This document shows positions 1 through 11,460 of a stretch of DNA of 64,000 nucleotides, piece by piece. Positions within the stretch are counted from its first letter, which is position 1. Every line of letters starts with the position of its first letter. The position numbers were made by a program, and so were the translations under genes. The DNA is from Conus ventricosus. Lineage: Eukaryota; Mollusca; Gastropoda; Neogastropoda; Conidae. The DNA is taken from contig JAFLJL010014913.1 of assembly GCA_018398815.1 (NCBI GenBank), positions 41,001 through 105,000 on the forward strand, given 5' to 3'. A model generated the notes under the pieces. The model had not been told where the DNA came from. It saw only the letters and a list, made by a program, of their open reading frames with translations, and made no database searches.

Positions 1-1930
1 TCGCCCAAAATTGTGGGGGGCAAGTGAGTTAAAATTGGGTAAAAGCTTTTTCCTGGCCCTCCCCCGGGTGTCACACGCGGGGGTCCCCCTTTTCGCGCGA
101 GACACATGCAGGGACACAAAATATCCGGCGACCCCAGCCTCTCCAAGTCTGTCCTCCAACGAAGGCCCCCAGCGGGATACCCTAACAACCGGGGGGAACA
201 TTGGTTAAAACCCATGATCGACCTTTTGCCCCCGGGTTCAACACGCTGCCAGTTATGTGCCCGGCCCGAACCCCCGGGCTTCCTCCATCGACGCCCCCCC
301 CTTTCCCCTGGTCCGGCCTCATACTTCCCTTCCCCGCTTCTCGATCCCCCCAAAAGGGTGATAGGGGGCAACCGAAAACCCCAGGCTCTTCTCATGCCCC
401 TGGGGGCCCCCATCAGTCCGGTTCCCGGGCCCTCAAGCCCCTCACTCACCACCCCCCTCGGGAACACCAGGGGGGACTCCGGGGAACCCCGTTGGGGGTC
501 CCCCACGCCAACCCCCAAATCTTCCCTCCAGCCTGGCTTCGGGCCCACCCGGTTGCGAGCAGCTAGACCCCTCCGAACGGACGGGTCCCAGTCCGCCTAA
601 ATATCCTCTCTATCGTGGGGCCTCTCAGGAACTCCGAGACCTACCCATGTCCTCTCGCAGAGCTACACAGAGTCCCTTTATTTTTTGAGATGGAGGAAAT
701 GGGTCCCCCAGGGGTGGAAGCAATTTGTCTCTAAAAGCCCCTCCTACCGATGGGAAATTTCCTGCCCCCCTTTAACCTCTCTGCTAGTCCATGGGGGTAC
801 GGGTCGGCCATCTGCCCGACCATCCGCCAAAGGGGGCGACCCCTTGAGAATGATTTCCTCAGACAGATCCCCAAAGGGGGGCTGCTCTTCGTGGGGCCCA
901 ATCCCCAGACGTTCCCCCTTTGGACCTTTTATTTTACGGGAGCCCAGGAAACCCCCCTTTGACCGCCCCTCCATTCCCTTCGCCTCTGTCTATGAAGACA
1001 CCTTCCTCCTCCCCTCGCCCCCGCCAGAAGGCGAGGCAGACCCGCCCTTAGCGGGGACCCCGAACATGCCTTCCACAAGAGGGCTCCGTTCTTTTAAGTT
1101 CCTTTCCCGAATTCCTACTGAACAGAACCCCGGTAGTCCCCTTCCTTACCTTCATCCGCCCGCGGGCGGATACACTGGGGGAGACACCTCTTCAACATAC
1201 CCCTTTGCCCCCTCGAGGTCAAACACCTATGGGAACGCCGCGCCCCGGCGCGGCAAAACTCCCTTTTTCCCCCCATCAACCCCAGAACACGGAAAATCCA
1301 GCTGGCATGCTCTAGGGGGCTCTCCAAGAGGGGTCAAAGGGCCTATTCCCACACCAAGGACCTCCCCGTCTTGCCCCCCCGGGTCATGACTCAAAGCGCT
1401 GCCGCTTGGGCAGCATTCCAGCACCCGTCCCGCGCCCCCTCAGGAGGCAGCCTTCTGGGGTTTGGAAAAACCCTTATAAATTTTATTTAAGGGCATCCGC
1501 ATGACCAGGGGTGAGGTTCTAATGGGGTTTCCTTTGTGGCGGCTAAACACCTTCGGGAAACCCAGGAAACCCCCAGGGCACCGCCCTCCTCCTTTTCCTA
1601 TGAAATTTTGCTATTGTCGACTTGGGAAGTATTGCGCCAAATGGGGGGTTTGTATTATCCCCTGTTTGGGTATATACTACCATGTCAGACTCTAATTTTC
1701 CCCCCCGCCTTCCCCCTAGCGCCCAAAGGGTTTTGGGGGTTTCCTTGCGGCAGGCCCCCGATGAATGAGGTACGGGGGGTTTACACTGGCTTCTTTTCCC
1801 GGCGGGAAGCGGGGTGGGGATCACGTGACTGGCTTATTACTCATTGCCCCACAAAAAAATTTGGCCCGGGAGAGCTGACTAACTGCCGTGAATCTATTGT
1901 CTACATGGTAAGTATACTGCCAAACAGGAG
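1..1930. other. Noisy GC-rich stretch, no gene called
   Basis: The sequence is dominated by C- and G-homopolymer runs and many apparent indels. No frame on either strand gives a family I recognise. The long plus-strand frame at 685-1389 is rich in Pro, Ser, Gly and Arg, which is what GC-rich noise gives. The stretch lies downstream of the 3' end of the minus-strand protein gene that follows, so it may be the rest of the same repeated unit, but nothing in it proves that. Confidence 0.4.
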
Positions 1931-4900
1931 TATAAAACAAACTCCCCAGTTTTTACTGCACTTGCATGCTACTGGGCAAGGAAGACAGCCCTGCACTTTC
2001 ACCGGGGAAAAAGTGCACTGCTTTTTGCATCAGCGCACCTCAGAACTGGGAGTACTTTAGAAAAGGAATCAAGGTGCCGCCTTTAGTTTTCCAGCCCTGG
2101 TTTGGGGGGGGGGCAGGGGGTGCAGGTGAGCTTGTACCCGAAGTTGTCTGACAGAGTGCCCGTTGTGTGTGGGAAAAAAAGGGACACATTTTGGAGGGGT
2201 GTTTTCTGGTGCATGGGCTTTGCGAAAAAGGACTGACTAAGCCATGTTCACCGGTCACAGTTTGACACCCTACGCACTGGGAAAAGAAGACTTCGCATTT
2301 CCGAGTCCTGTGTGAAGTTATTTTCCCATGAAAATCAAAAGATCAGGTTGCTGCAGAAAACCCTTCAAGCAAGTTGCTTGCATTCCAGCAAAGTAGACGT
2401 TGTGTACACCCCTGAAAGAGAAATCCACAAGGTTTTGGGCTTATTCTTTCCGGGCTATGGTTTCTATAGCAGCATGTGTGGGATGTATTTTTTGGGGTTT
2501 GGGATGCCTGCTTTTACCAACTTGGGGCAACTTGGGCGGGAAAAGCACCAGCAGCAAAATGAACTCTGTGCCTGGAGGACACAAAATGCTGCTTGCCTCG
2601 CCTCCTGTGTACACGGCAGGATTATCCTGGTGTCACCTCCTCGTTAACCTCCGAGGACGAATCTGTATTGGGGGTTTGAAGACCCCCCTTGTGAATTCAC
2701 TAATCCCCACCGAAACAATTTTGGTCACTGGGGCAGGGAGTAGATCGTTTGACAAAAACTTTGCCAGGTCAGCCTTGTTTTTTAGGGGGAAATGTACTCC
2801 CCCTTTGTGGGAGGGGGAAAAGCTCGCCTTCATCAATGTTTTTTTTCGTTGGGAAATCTTACCTCGTCTTCTCCCCTTTTCTGGCTTTATGGAATCGGGG
2901 TTTTATTGTCGAAAAAATACATCAAAAACTTGAAACCTGCCCACTTGAAAAGACATTGATGAAACGCGCCAGGTCCCAAATGTATCGCTTGTTGGGGGTT
3001 TTCCAACTGCAGATGAGTGCCTGTCCCCTCAACCCGTGTGGCATTGTCACCAAATCACCCATCAGGTTTTGGGGGACAGGGGACTTCACGAGGGGGTGCC
3101 TGAACAGAAGCGCCTTGAACCAGAAAGTCATCCCACTATCTCTGCTTGGCAAGGGTACTGGCACATTCGTGTTTTAAACCATGGGGAAAGGTCAAGGGTT
3201 TCCTCCTGCCGCATGGCAGTGATCAATCTCTAAAAATCTTTCCGTCGCCTTTTTTTTTTCGTTTGGGGCGTGCACATTCTTCTGGTTTACTTTTCATACG
3301 ACTTCAAAAATTAGTGGCCTGTTCTTTTTAAGGCATACGACCTTTATCTTCTTTTCATCATGAGGGAGCAACCTCTCACAAAAACGTGTTCAACTGATTT
3401 TTGGGCCTTTCGCTATGCGTTTGCAAGTCCTCCCAAATCTTTGTGGGGAGATCTTTTGGGTTCAAAATTTTTCAGTTTTTCTTTAATTTTCGAGTAGTAC
3501 ACACCCTCTTCACTTTTTGTTTTGCTTCTTCTTCTCTGTTGCACTCAATATGGTTGACAGTATCCCTAACCAGGTCAAAAGCTTTCTGGTTTCCAGGAAA
3601 TGTGGACCCCTGGAGGGCACGTCCATCCTCAAACTGAAGGGGTTTGTGGATACCCCCCATTCCGCCCCTTTTTCCCGTCCATTGAGCAACTCCTGGCTTT
3701 ACTGGACAACTTGGTTTAAAGGCTGCTTCCCACCTTTTCACAACAAAGTTTTTCCCGCTTCAAAAAGCCTTTGACCCCTTCTGACAGTTGCTGCATTTCG
3801 CCATTGTACCACAGCCCCCGGCATGGTGGGGCATATCGCATCATATATAGAATGGGGTGAATGCGGCAGATGCACTTCCATCCCCATCTCTCTTGCTCTG
3901 GGGGAAAATTAGCTGATTCCACCATTTGCAGTTTCCCAAAAAAATGAAAATTGGCACACCATAGGAAAGCAACTAAGTCATCCCCAAAAATCCTGAACTG
4001 CTTGGAAGCAAAAAAAAACGCGCGGTGTCTTCCTTCTGTACATTTTCTTCAATCCCCTTTTGTTCTCTCTTTTTTTCGTTGATGAATTTTCAACAGCTGA
4101 AACAGGTTTTCACGGCTTGAGGTTATTTTTGAGATTTCACCCCGATGTACGACTTTCCTGCCCGAACTGTTCCCAGCTTGGCCAAGGAGGGGGTTTTTCC
4201 CCCCCTCCACAATCCTGAGCATTTTCCCTTTTTTTCCAAGACCTTCAAAGTTTAGGGGCAAGGACCACCCTGCCTCAACCAAAGGTTCTGGGACTTTTTT
4301 CGTCCATTTCAACTCCATCACTTTGCAGAACAGGGCTTCATCAACTGTTAGCACAACATAGTGTTGCCCCAGTTTGTTAGCAACATGCTTGCATCTCTGA
4401 ATGACAGTGTTGAGGGGGTCCAATTCATGAGCTGGAGCTTGTATGGTGGGCATATACCCAATGCTCGTCACTGCTGGGTCAGCCGTGCTGATAGTGTGGT
4501 TGAATTGTGTCCAGCCTGTCTCACTGTCCTTCTCCTTGCTGCACATGAGGTTGAAAGTCATGTCCTTTCCTACGGCCTGAACAACACTTTCATTTTCATA
4601 TGTTATATTGAACCACTCATGCTTGATGTTAGATGTAATTGTAGGTTCTGAACGGCCTTCTATAATCTGTGCATGAACAAGCTTGTCTATGGCCTCAGGT
4701 ACTTTCATGGTTGAGTCTTTGTTTGAAGGCTGAAGTATCCTCAACCCGGGGCCTCTCTGCCAAGCAACAACTTGAGTGGCATGGAAACTATTCTTTCCAA
4801 GTTAAAATCATTGATGTCTATATTGTCACAAGTGAAGTGTACAGATCTTCCAGGCACAAGATTTGGTGAAACCACAGCTCCTGCTGCTGGATCTATTGCC

Positions 4901-5290
4901 TTAAGAGTACTTTCTGCCAGTGCTGTGCCAATTTGCTTTATGCTGTTGCAACTCAGTGTGTGTCCAGCACAGTAAATCGATGACCCCAACTCCTTTGACC
5001 TAGAAGCTGATGGCGAGTACTGCCCAGACCAAGGGTGCTTTGGGGTCGGAGTGTGTACCACACTCACATTATACACCAAATCTGTGCAACGACTCAAATT
5101 CTTTTCTGGGACTTGCATTCAGTGGTGTCATTTTTCATTTTTTTGTTCTGACGTCTCATCTGTGACACAGTCTTAGATGTTGCTAAGTCTTTGCAGAAGC
5201 ATTCCTTTTCGGTCAAAGTGTGAAGGTATGAGGTCACTATAAGGTTTCTGTTACTTTTTAGTGTTGTGTACTGTTTTTTTGACACTTACT
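1930..5290 (-). pseudogene. Uncharacterised ~1,100-residue repeated protein with FEN/XPG-like motif order, frame-broken
   Basis: Read on the minus strand, one long protein can be followed through several frameshifts. The N-terminal part (5118-4741) holds PNLVPGRSVHFTCDNIDIN. After a single-base frame break near 4790 it continues as FHATQVVAWQRGPG into 4744-4049, which holds SIGYMPTIQAPAHELDPL and VLTVDEALFCKVMELKW. Near 3840-3700 comes an LAEMQQL-like block and near 2800 a block reading NKADLAKFLSN. Near 2625-2655 is EE-DTRIIL, near 2540-2570 a D/E-T-E/D-V-like strand, and near 2350-2430 a GC-DTTST block followed by GKQLAW. The tail at about 2040-1940 is Cys-rich (CKKQCT, PC..ACKC). I know this layout only from uncharacterised multi-copy proteins of molluscs and cnidarians. 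The motif order EEAD, DTDV, GCDT, then a GxGK helix resembles FEN/XPG nucleases; this is inference. Breaks are dense below 4.0 kb, where the sequence is noisy, and sparse above, so part of the damage may be sequencing error. The start codon is uncertain. A small frame at 5285-5094 may be its N terminus. Confidence 0.6.
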
Positions 5291-6085
5291 TCACAAATAA
5301 TTTAAATTAAAGGCAGAAAACATATCTATACCGGGTTAGCCCCTCTAGAAAATTACAGAAAAATATTAAAGTTTAGCGCAAGGTGGTGTAAAACATAAGC
5401 AAATAGGGTGTTGTTTGAATCAAACCGGTTCGTACTTTCATTTTGTCGGCCATTTTGAAATCATGATTATTCCAGGCCTTCTAAGCAATTGCAGTCTTGT
5501 CAGACAATAGAAATGGATTCAAACACCAACCAAATTCATTAGAAAGTGTTTTGTCTGACAGCTCATAACAAGAAATGCCCTGGGGACGGTGTTTGTTTTT
5601 CTGGAAATTTGTCCTGGTCTATAGTGCCTGTGATGTCATTGTTATTCCCCGATAGCCAAGAAGCTGCCGTTGTGCAGTAGCATTCATGCTTGCAGTTGTG
5701 TGCCTTTTTTGTCGCTGCATGAGGGTCACAGGTTGGAGTGTGTTGCTAGCTGTGTTACAGTCAGAAGCTGTGCGTTGTTCATGGCAGCATGGGGTTACAG
5801 GTTTGTGTCGTGTTAGCCAGCTGTAATAAATCGGAATCTGTTTGATAGTCCCTGGTTACATGAGGGTACAGCTTCTGTGTGTAACGATCTCTGTTTTACT
5901 GTCAGAAACTGCTTGTGTGTCCCTGGCTCCACGAGTTGCGGTAGCTGCATGCATGCCAGTTACTGCAATGAAGTGTCAGGAAACGCATTTGGGTCAGTAC
6001 CTACCCTCCAGATAAAAACCTTTTAATGGTTGTTAAGAGGGGTTTCTTTTTTCTCAGGTAAGATCAGAAACACTGTTTCAAAGAA
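5291..6085. other. Intergenic, no feature seen
   Basis: Clean, moderately AT-rich sequence with no frame above noise on either strand and no recognisable repeat. Loose repeats of a GTTACAG/TGTGTG-like theme occur between 5690 and 5990 but do not form a regular array. Confidence 0.4.
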
Positions 6086-6183
6086 GTGTGTGCGCCGTGT
6101 GTGTGTGTTGGTGTTCGTGGGTGTGTGTGTGTGTGTGTTGTGTGCTGTGTGTGTGATTGGTGTGTGTATGTGTGTGTGTTTAT

Positions 6184-6215
<32 letters not shown>

Positions 6216-6319
6216 TGTGTGTGTGTGGGTGTGTGTGTGTGCTGTGTGTGTGTGTGTGAGTGTTGTTGTGTGTGTGTGTGTGAGTGTGTGTGTTGTGTGT
6301 GTTGTGTGTGTGTGTGTGT
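6086..6319. repeat. (TG)n microsatellite, interrupted
   Basis: About 230 bases of TG dinucleotides with TTG, GGTG and TATG interruptions. The poly-Cys/Val and poly-His/Thr frames it creates on the two strands are artefacts. Confidence 0.95.
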
Positions 6320-7300
6320 CCATTCATTTAACGTCTTTCCACTCAAACGTGCTATTAGACGGGAAGAAAAAAAATCGTGCCGAAAGAGTGGATGGGGAAT
6401 GAAAGAGCTTTATGTGCTTCTGCTTGTGAACAACAGTATGTGTGCCAGTTGCGTGTACGTAAGTGAGCATGTGCGTGTGCTCCTTGTGTGTGTATAGGAG
6501 TTAGGTTTGGGTGCTATGTGTGTGGCTTATATGAGTGCTTATTTGAATAATAATGGTAATTACCAAAAACACTTGTATTTTTCAAATAAGTTTGAAAATA
6601 TAAGAAAAAAAAGCTAAAAAATTTTAACAAAACTAAATTAAAACCAACTAGGCACAGAAACTTACCTTTCTCAGTCCTTGTCACTTTTGAGCTTTGTACT
6701 TTATTCATCTTCCCTCCCCAAATATCCCCCATCCCCGCCCCCCCACACAAAAAATGAAACCTATAAATACTTCCCAATGGATGCTGCGCTCAAAGCATAC
6801 AAGTAACTTATATGTTAGAGCTGGTGACTCAAAGATGGCCTGTGCCTATTTATGCATCAACCCTGGAATTATTTTTTCATGTTGACATGTAACAATATGA
6901 TCACGTGTTATTTCTTTTACATAAACATACTATGTTTAAACAAATTTTGTTTTAAAAGCATCAGTTTCCACCTATTACACTAATTGAAAGTATATTTTAT
7001 TTGAACTAAAATCATGTTTTAAATGATTTTAATGTCAAAAATATCAATAACTGATTTTGTTGTCATGTTCAATCATTCTATCTTTGAAAGTTTTCGAAAT
7101 ATATGTTTTAACCTAAATTGCACTGCGCATGTTCGCTAAGGTTCTAGGTAAAGATCTTCAGTACCAACAGATTGTTTTGCTCCAAGCTTAGCTGCCCCTA
7201 TCTACTTATCGTTGTAATAAAGGAACAGTTGTGAAGGAATCCAAACAAAAGGATAGTTGGGTGCCTCCTTCTTAAGGCATATGGATCAAACCGCTTATTC
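6320..7300. other. AT-rich intergenic sequence, no feature seen
   Basis: No coding frame or regular repeat was found. The lower part borders the 3' end of the decayed minus-strand LINE and may hold its 3' untranslated region, but no tail or target duplication is visible. Confidence 0.35.
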
Positions 7301-7570
7301 ACTAATCATTTCAGCCTAGTATGCGAATTTAAAAATCTTTTATTGCCTGAAGGACTGATTTTGAATCTACACACAAACAGAGCTTGAAATATTGTTTTGG
7401 GGAAAATTTAATAAGTTAATTCAAAGCCATGAGTATGGCTGTTATTCAGCTGTAAATATGGTTATGTTATATTCCAAATGTTAAAAAGATTTCTCCACCT
7501 CAAGTCAGGGATTAAGAATGAAACAATGTTTGTTACAATACATGAAACCATCTGTGTATATTTTTAATGG
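7300..7570 (-). pseudogene. LINE RNase H domain relic
   Basis: IYTDGF corresponds to the first RNase H motif (YTDGS). An FTAE block near 7450 and VDSKSVLQAI near 7355 correspond to the second and third acidic motifs. Frames differ between blocks. Its presence at the C-terminal side of the RT supports placement in an RNase H-bearing LINE group. Confidence 0.7.
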
Positions 7571-7899
7571 TTAGTGTATTTCTCGTCCATATGACACTTT
7601 GTTACTTGCTAGCATATTGATATTTTCATTCTTTTTTTTGTTGGCTGTGATCAATATCAAAATGAGATTTTTTAAGTTCCCAGGTGGAATAGGACAAAAT
7701 GATGGTCTGGGATGAGAAATTTTTCTGTTTCTAAAGAAACCCCAGAATCTGAAATTATTTTTGATGTTTAAGTTGCTATAGTTTATTTGAGAAGTTATAG
7801 ACTTTGCTCTTTTCGGTAAAATCCAAATCTGATCTTAGTTTTTTGATTTCTGATTTAATGTGTGTTTTTCTAGCTGTCTTTTAATGACAAAGTTACACA

Positions 7900-9070
7900 T
7901 GTTAAATCTCTATATCAGCCAGAGGAAGACTGAAGCTTCATGATTGTACGTGACGATGGATTGCGTGTACAGGAAGTCCAAGGGCTAATTTCAACGCCTT
8001 ACATTCAATACTTTGCAGTTTTGGTAATAAATTATTTAGGCGCGTAGTAGAATATTTCGTGGGCATAAGTTTTTTTTGAATCTCATTAAAGTTTTACTTA
8101 GAGTGATCAATGTAGCTGGATCTTGCCCCACTTTTCTTTAGAAAATGATTTTCAGAAAGTTTTATTGTTTTTCTCGTTTGTTAAATAAATATTCGATATG
8201 GAAGTTCCATTGATTACTTTAGATGTAAAATAATCCTAGAAATTTTATCTCTGTAACGTACTTAAGAGGAGGAGTATATCCAATGTGAAAACAAGCATAC
8301 TTTTCTGGGTTAGATCACTGTTTTTAAAAAGTGAATCTATTTGTTTTTTCGGTTGACAGACTTAATCCATTTAGCTTCATCTAATCCACCATTCTTAATT
8401 TAGCTTCTGCTTGATAGATCTTTTTGACGAATTTTATATTCTCGCTGTGAAAGTTTTCTTTTTTAAAGTTACATCCATCCACATGCAATATATCATCTGC
8501 ATATTGGACAAGAAACAAACTTTTTTTGATAATTTGTTTGGCAGTTCATGCATTAATAACGAGAGGAAGTGTCGCTATTACTGACCCTTGAGGGATTCAC
8601 CATTGAAAGTGTTCTACTTGTGTGGATTATGTTTTTCACTCTTGTTTCTTATTACCCTATCCTTTAGAATAACATCTGAACATAGTTGTATATATTTCCT
8701 GTTCAAGCCACTGTTTTTTAAGGTTTATTCAATAGCTGAAAAGCCACTACTTGGTCGTAAGCCTTATTATATCAAAAAAGAACAGCAATAACACATTGTT
8801 CCGTTCTGGCAAACTGTTTCTTTATATTTGTTGATAATTTTCCACTAAAAGTTCTGTAGTGGATCGACCTTTCTGGAAACCAGATTGATTGATTGGTATG
8901 ATGTTATAATTTTGCAGTAAGTAACAAGTCTATTCAAAAACAAATTCTTTTCTGAACAGTTTACGTACATGTGAAGTTAATGCAATGGGTTTATAATTCT
9001 TAGGATCCTTTGTAGATTTTCCCTTGCTTATGAATTGGACAATAATCCGACTGTTTCCCATATTTTTGCA
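7900..9070 (-). pseudogene. LINE reverse transcriptase domain relic
   Basis: The fingers, palm and thumb blocks can be followed in order: an FISKGKSTKDPKNYKPIALTS region, NQSGFQKGRSTTE, a degraded QGSVI block (about 8580-8560), FLVQYADDI, NGLSLSTEKT (about 8370-8340) and ALKLALGLP. The YADD catalytic box is intact, but stop codons and shifts occur on both sides, including one at the motif A position before KAYDQV. Confidence 0.8.
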
Positions 9071-9959
9071 TAAACACCATTGCTCCAACATGTACTAAAT
9101 AATTTATGGAAGAAACATCTACAAAATGTCAGGCAATTTTCTTAACATTTGATTAGATATTGCATCTAACCAATAGATGATGTCTTAAATGGGTATGGAT
9201 CTCATGGCTCTTTTACTTCTTGGATAGTTATAGGGAGCAGTGGATATTGTTACTATTGTCTGCTGTACATTCATCATGTGCTTTACTACCTTCTTCTTTC
9301 TCTCTGATATTTTTGGTGAGAGTACTTGTTAGGACACCGTCGAGAGCTTACCTAGCAATATATGTTTACAAAGGCTTCTGTTGTATCATCAGCACTAGGA
9401 AGGACTGTTGTTATCTTTTGTCTTATTGGGTACTGTGTCGCTGTTAATCCATTTTCATAAGCTTTCTGTTTCCTCCCACACTTTACCTATCTCTTTATGA
9501 ATTGTAACTTCAGAGTTACAAAATCATTCCAATGGTTGCTAGCTTTGCGTCATCTATGACATCTTTACTTTCTTATATCTGCCTTTCTTCATTTCTTTAT
9601 GAATACTTGCTGATCTCTTATTACACTAAATCCTGAATATTCTTTTTTCTTTCATTGTCGTTTCAACATTTTGTTTCCACCATTGCATTTCCATTATGTT
9701 TTTTTGACTTCAGGGTTTTTTATCTTCGGGGATCGACTTGTCAGCTGCTGCTATAATATATTTACAAAATGCAGTGTATTGGTCATCTAGTTTTCATTAG
9801 CTGGAGAAACACTATGCCTTTTGTTGTTAAGGATTGGTTTGGAAAACAAGACCAATCTGCCCTTTTTTGTAAATATATTTTGGAATAATATCTTCTGAGA
9901 TTTTATGTTCTAATATGTCATTCAAACGATATTATTATTGGAATTTGATTGATCCCAGT

Positions 9960-10570
9960 GGATATCTCCTGTTTCCCACATGAGTTTACTACAAGTGATG
10001 AGATGTAAAGGTTAAAATCAATGGATGAGGGTTATGGGTGGCTATATCTGGATGCGAGTAATATTTCATTATTTAGCAAATACAGATTAGGAATCAGCTT
10101 GTTATCACATAATCGATTACTTGTAACTTAAGAGCAGCCATGGTCCCATAACGAGCTGTGCATTAAAATCTCCTCCAATGACCAGTGTCTCTTTGGTCTT
10201 GGAACCCTTTTGCCATTCTGTATTCGCATCATCCATGTCTTTTGGAAGGTAAACTGAAGCAATGTTTAATATTCAAAGAAGAAGGTAAATTTGACCATTG
10301 CTGCACCGCATGAAGCAGAAGGGAGGTTATTGGATACTGGTGGAGTTTCTTGCAAAAATTCAGGCCTCACGCACATAGGATAGTGTTTGTATTCGGTCCG
10401 CACATTGTCCTAAACTTGGGGGGTGATAGAATCAGGTAAATGTGGGTTGATTATCGCCTGTTGAATTTAGTGATTGTAATAATAAAACATGAAACTAATT
10501 TATACCAAGATTGATTCAAGTCTGATACATTGTTTGTTATGGAGCGACAGTTCCATTGGAGAAGCTTAAT
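9960..10570 (-). pseudogene. LINE endonuclease domain relic (APE type)
   Basis: The blocks are WNCRSI, LQET, SVYLPKDMDDAN and GGDFNA in the order expected for the apurinic-like endonuclease that nicks target DNA to prime reverse transcription. GGDFNA carries the conserved Asp and Asn. Several frame changes lie between the blocks, so no functional enzyme can be made. The first block is fused in frame to a TG/CA microsatellite upstream (10675-10590), which gives a spurious His/Thr-rich start. Confidence 0.75.
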
Positions 10571-10585
10571 AGTTGGTCTCGTTTT

Positions 10586-10640
10586 GTTGTCAGTGTGTTG
10601 TGTGTGTGTGTGTGTGTGCGAGTGCGTGTGCGCGCGACGT
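10586..10640. repeat. (TG)n microsatellite
   Basis: About 55 bases of TG/CG dinucleotides directly at the 5' edge of the minus-strand LINE relic. Confidence 0.9.
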
Positions 10641-11046
10641 TTGTGTGTGCGTCGTGCAGCAAGGTGTGTCTCCATCTTTTGTTTTTCGTTTAACCCTTAG
10701 GTGTCTTTTATCTTCTGTTGTCAGATTGGGTCCTAAAGCCACACACGCATAGGTACATCATAATTACTGGCTTGGAACAGTGAAATATTGCGAAGCCGAA
10801 AGGATTCAAGACGCTGAGCAGGCACGTGTAAAATATGCCTTCTCTTTTTCTGAATGGTACGAAGTGGAATGTTAGTTTATTAGACAGTGCGCCAACTAAG
10901 CTTTAATAAATGTTTTCTACAACGTGGAGGAATCTTTGAAGTGGGTTTATTATTCTTCAGTTTTGCTCCCGTTGCGTTTGTCGAAGCAATAAAAACGTAT
11001 GGAAGCGTGACACATCTCTCGAAGCATCTGACATTAAAAACGTTAT
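10641..11046 (+). other. Unique stretch upstream of a poly(A) tract; possible retrocopy
   Basis: No coding frame is recognised. It contains two AATAAA hexamers (near 10906 and 10989) and runs straight into a 270-base A-rich tract. This is the arrangement expected at the 3' end of a retroposed transcript on the plus strand. No parent gene or target duplication can be named from sequence alone. Confidence 0.25.
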
Positions 11047-11118
11047 AAAAAAAAAAATAAAAAAAAAAAAAAAAAAAAAAAAAACAAAAAAAAAAAAAAA
11101 AAACAAAAAAAAAAAAAG

Positions 11119-11172
<54 letters not shown>

Positions 11173-11174
11173 AA

Positions 11175-11218
<44 letters not shown>

Positions 11219-11231
11219 AAAAAAAAAAAAA

Positions 11232-11294
<63 letters not shown>

Positions 11295-11316
11295 AAAAAA
11301 AAAAAAAAAAAAAAAA
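11047..11316 (+). repeat. 270-base poly(A) tract
   Basis: Almost pure A with scattered C, T and G. On the minus strand it yields a poly-Phe frame (11539-10880) that is not a gene. It could be a retroposition tail, a simple-repeat expansion or an assembly artefact. Confidence 0.9.
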
Positions 11317-11365
11317 CGAATGCTCTACTGTACACCTCTATCGTGTGATTCTTCCCACTGGCAAC

Positions 11366-11425
11366 CCACACACACACACACACAAACACACTCACACACA
11401 CACACACACCACCAACACACACACA

Positions 11426-11458
<33 letters not shown>

Positions 11459-11460
11459 TC
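11366..11460. repeat. (CA)n followed by (CT)n microsatellite
   Basis: CA dinucleotides to about 11425, then CT dinucleotides to about 11460. Confidence 0.92.

Larger units (their letters stand above)
7300..10600 (-). mobile_element. Decayed non-LTR retrotransposon (APE endonuclease, RT, RNase H)
   Basis: Read on the minus strand, the segment contains ordered but frame-broken blocks of a single LINE ORF2-type protein. The endonuclease begins with LLQWNCRSI (10567-10541) and has a PEFLQET block (about 10375-10345) and GGDFNA (around 10173-10159). The RT has NYKPIALTS (8997-8971), NQSGFQKGRSTTE (8890-8852), a KAYDQV block (about 8760-8740) and the catalytic QYADDI (YADD at 8503-8492). An ALKLALGLP block follows at about 7985-7955. 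RNase H has IYTDG (7562-7545) and VDSKSVLQAI (about 7370-7340). Stops and indels interrupt every domain, although this stretch is not especially noisy, so it is a true old relic. No ORF1 is visible. The 5' end abuts a TG microsatellite at about 10590, so the copy may be 5'-truncated. The domain order points to the I/Jockey-type group of RNase H-bearing LINEs; the exact clade is not assignable by eye. Confidence 0.82.

Noticed and set aside
685..1389. 234-residue plus-strand ORF
   Set aside because: It is low-complexity Pro/Ser/Arg sequence in a noisy GC-rich stretch with no recognisable motif.
6023..6497. Long Cys/Val and His/Thr frames on both strands
   Set aside because: They are translations of a TG/CA microsatellite; the same applies at 19280-19976, 25301-26027, 30188-30478, 53908-54504, 54783-55063 and 63117-63568.
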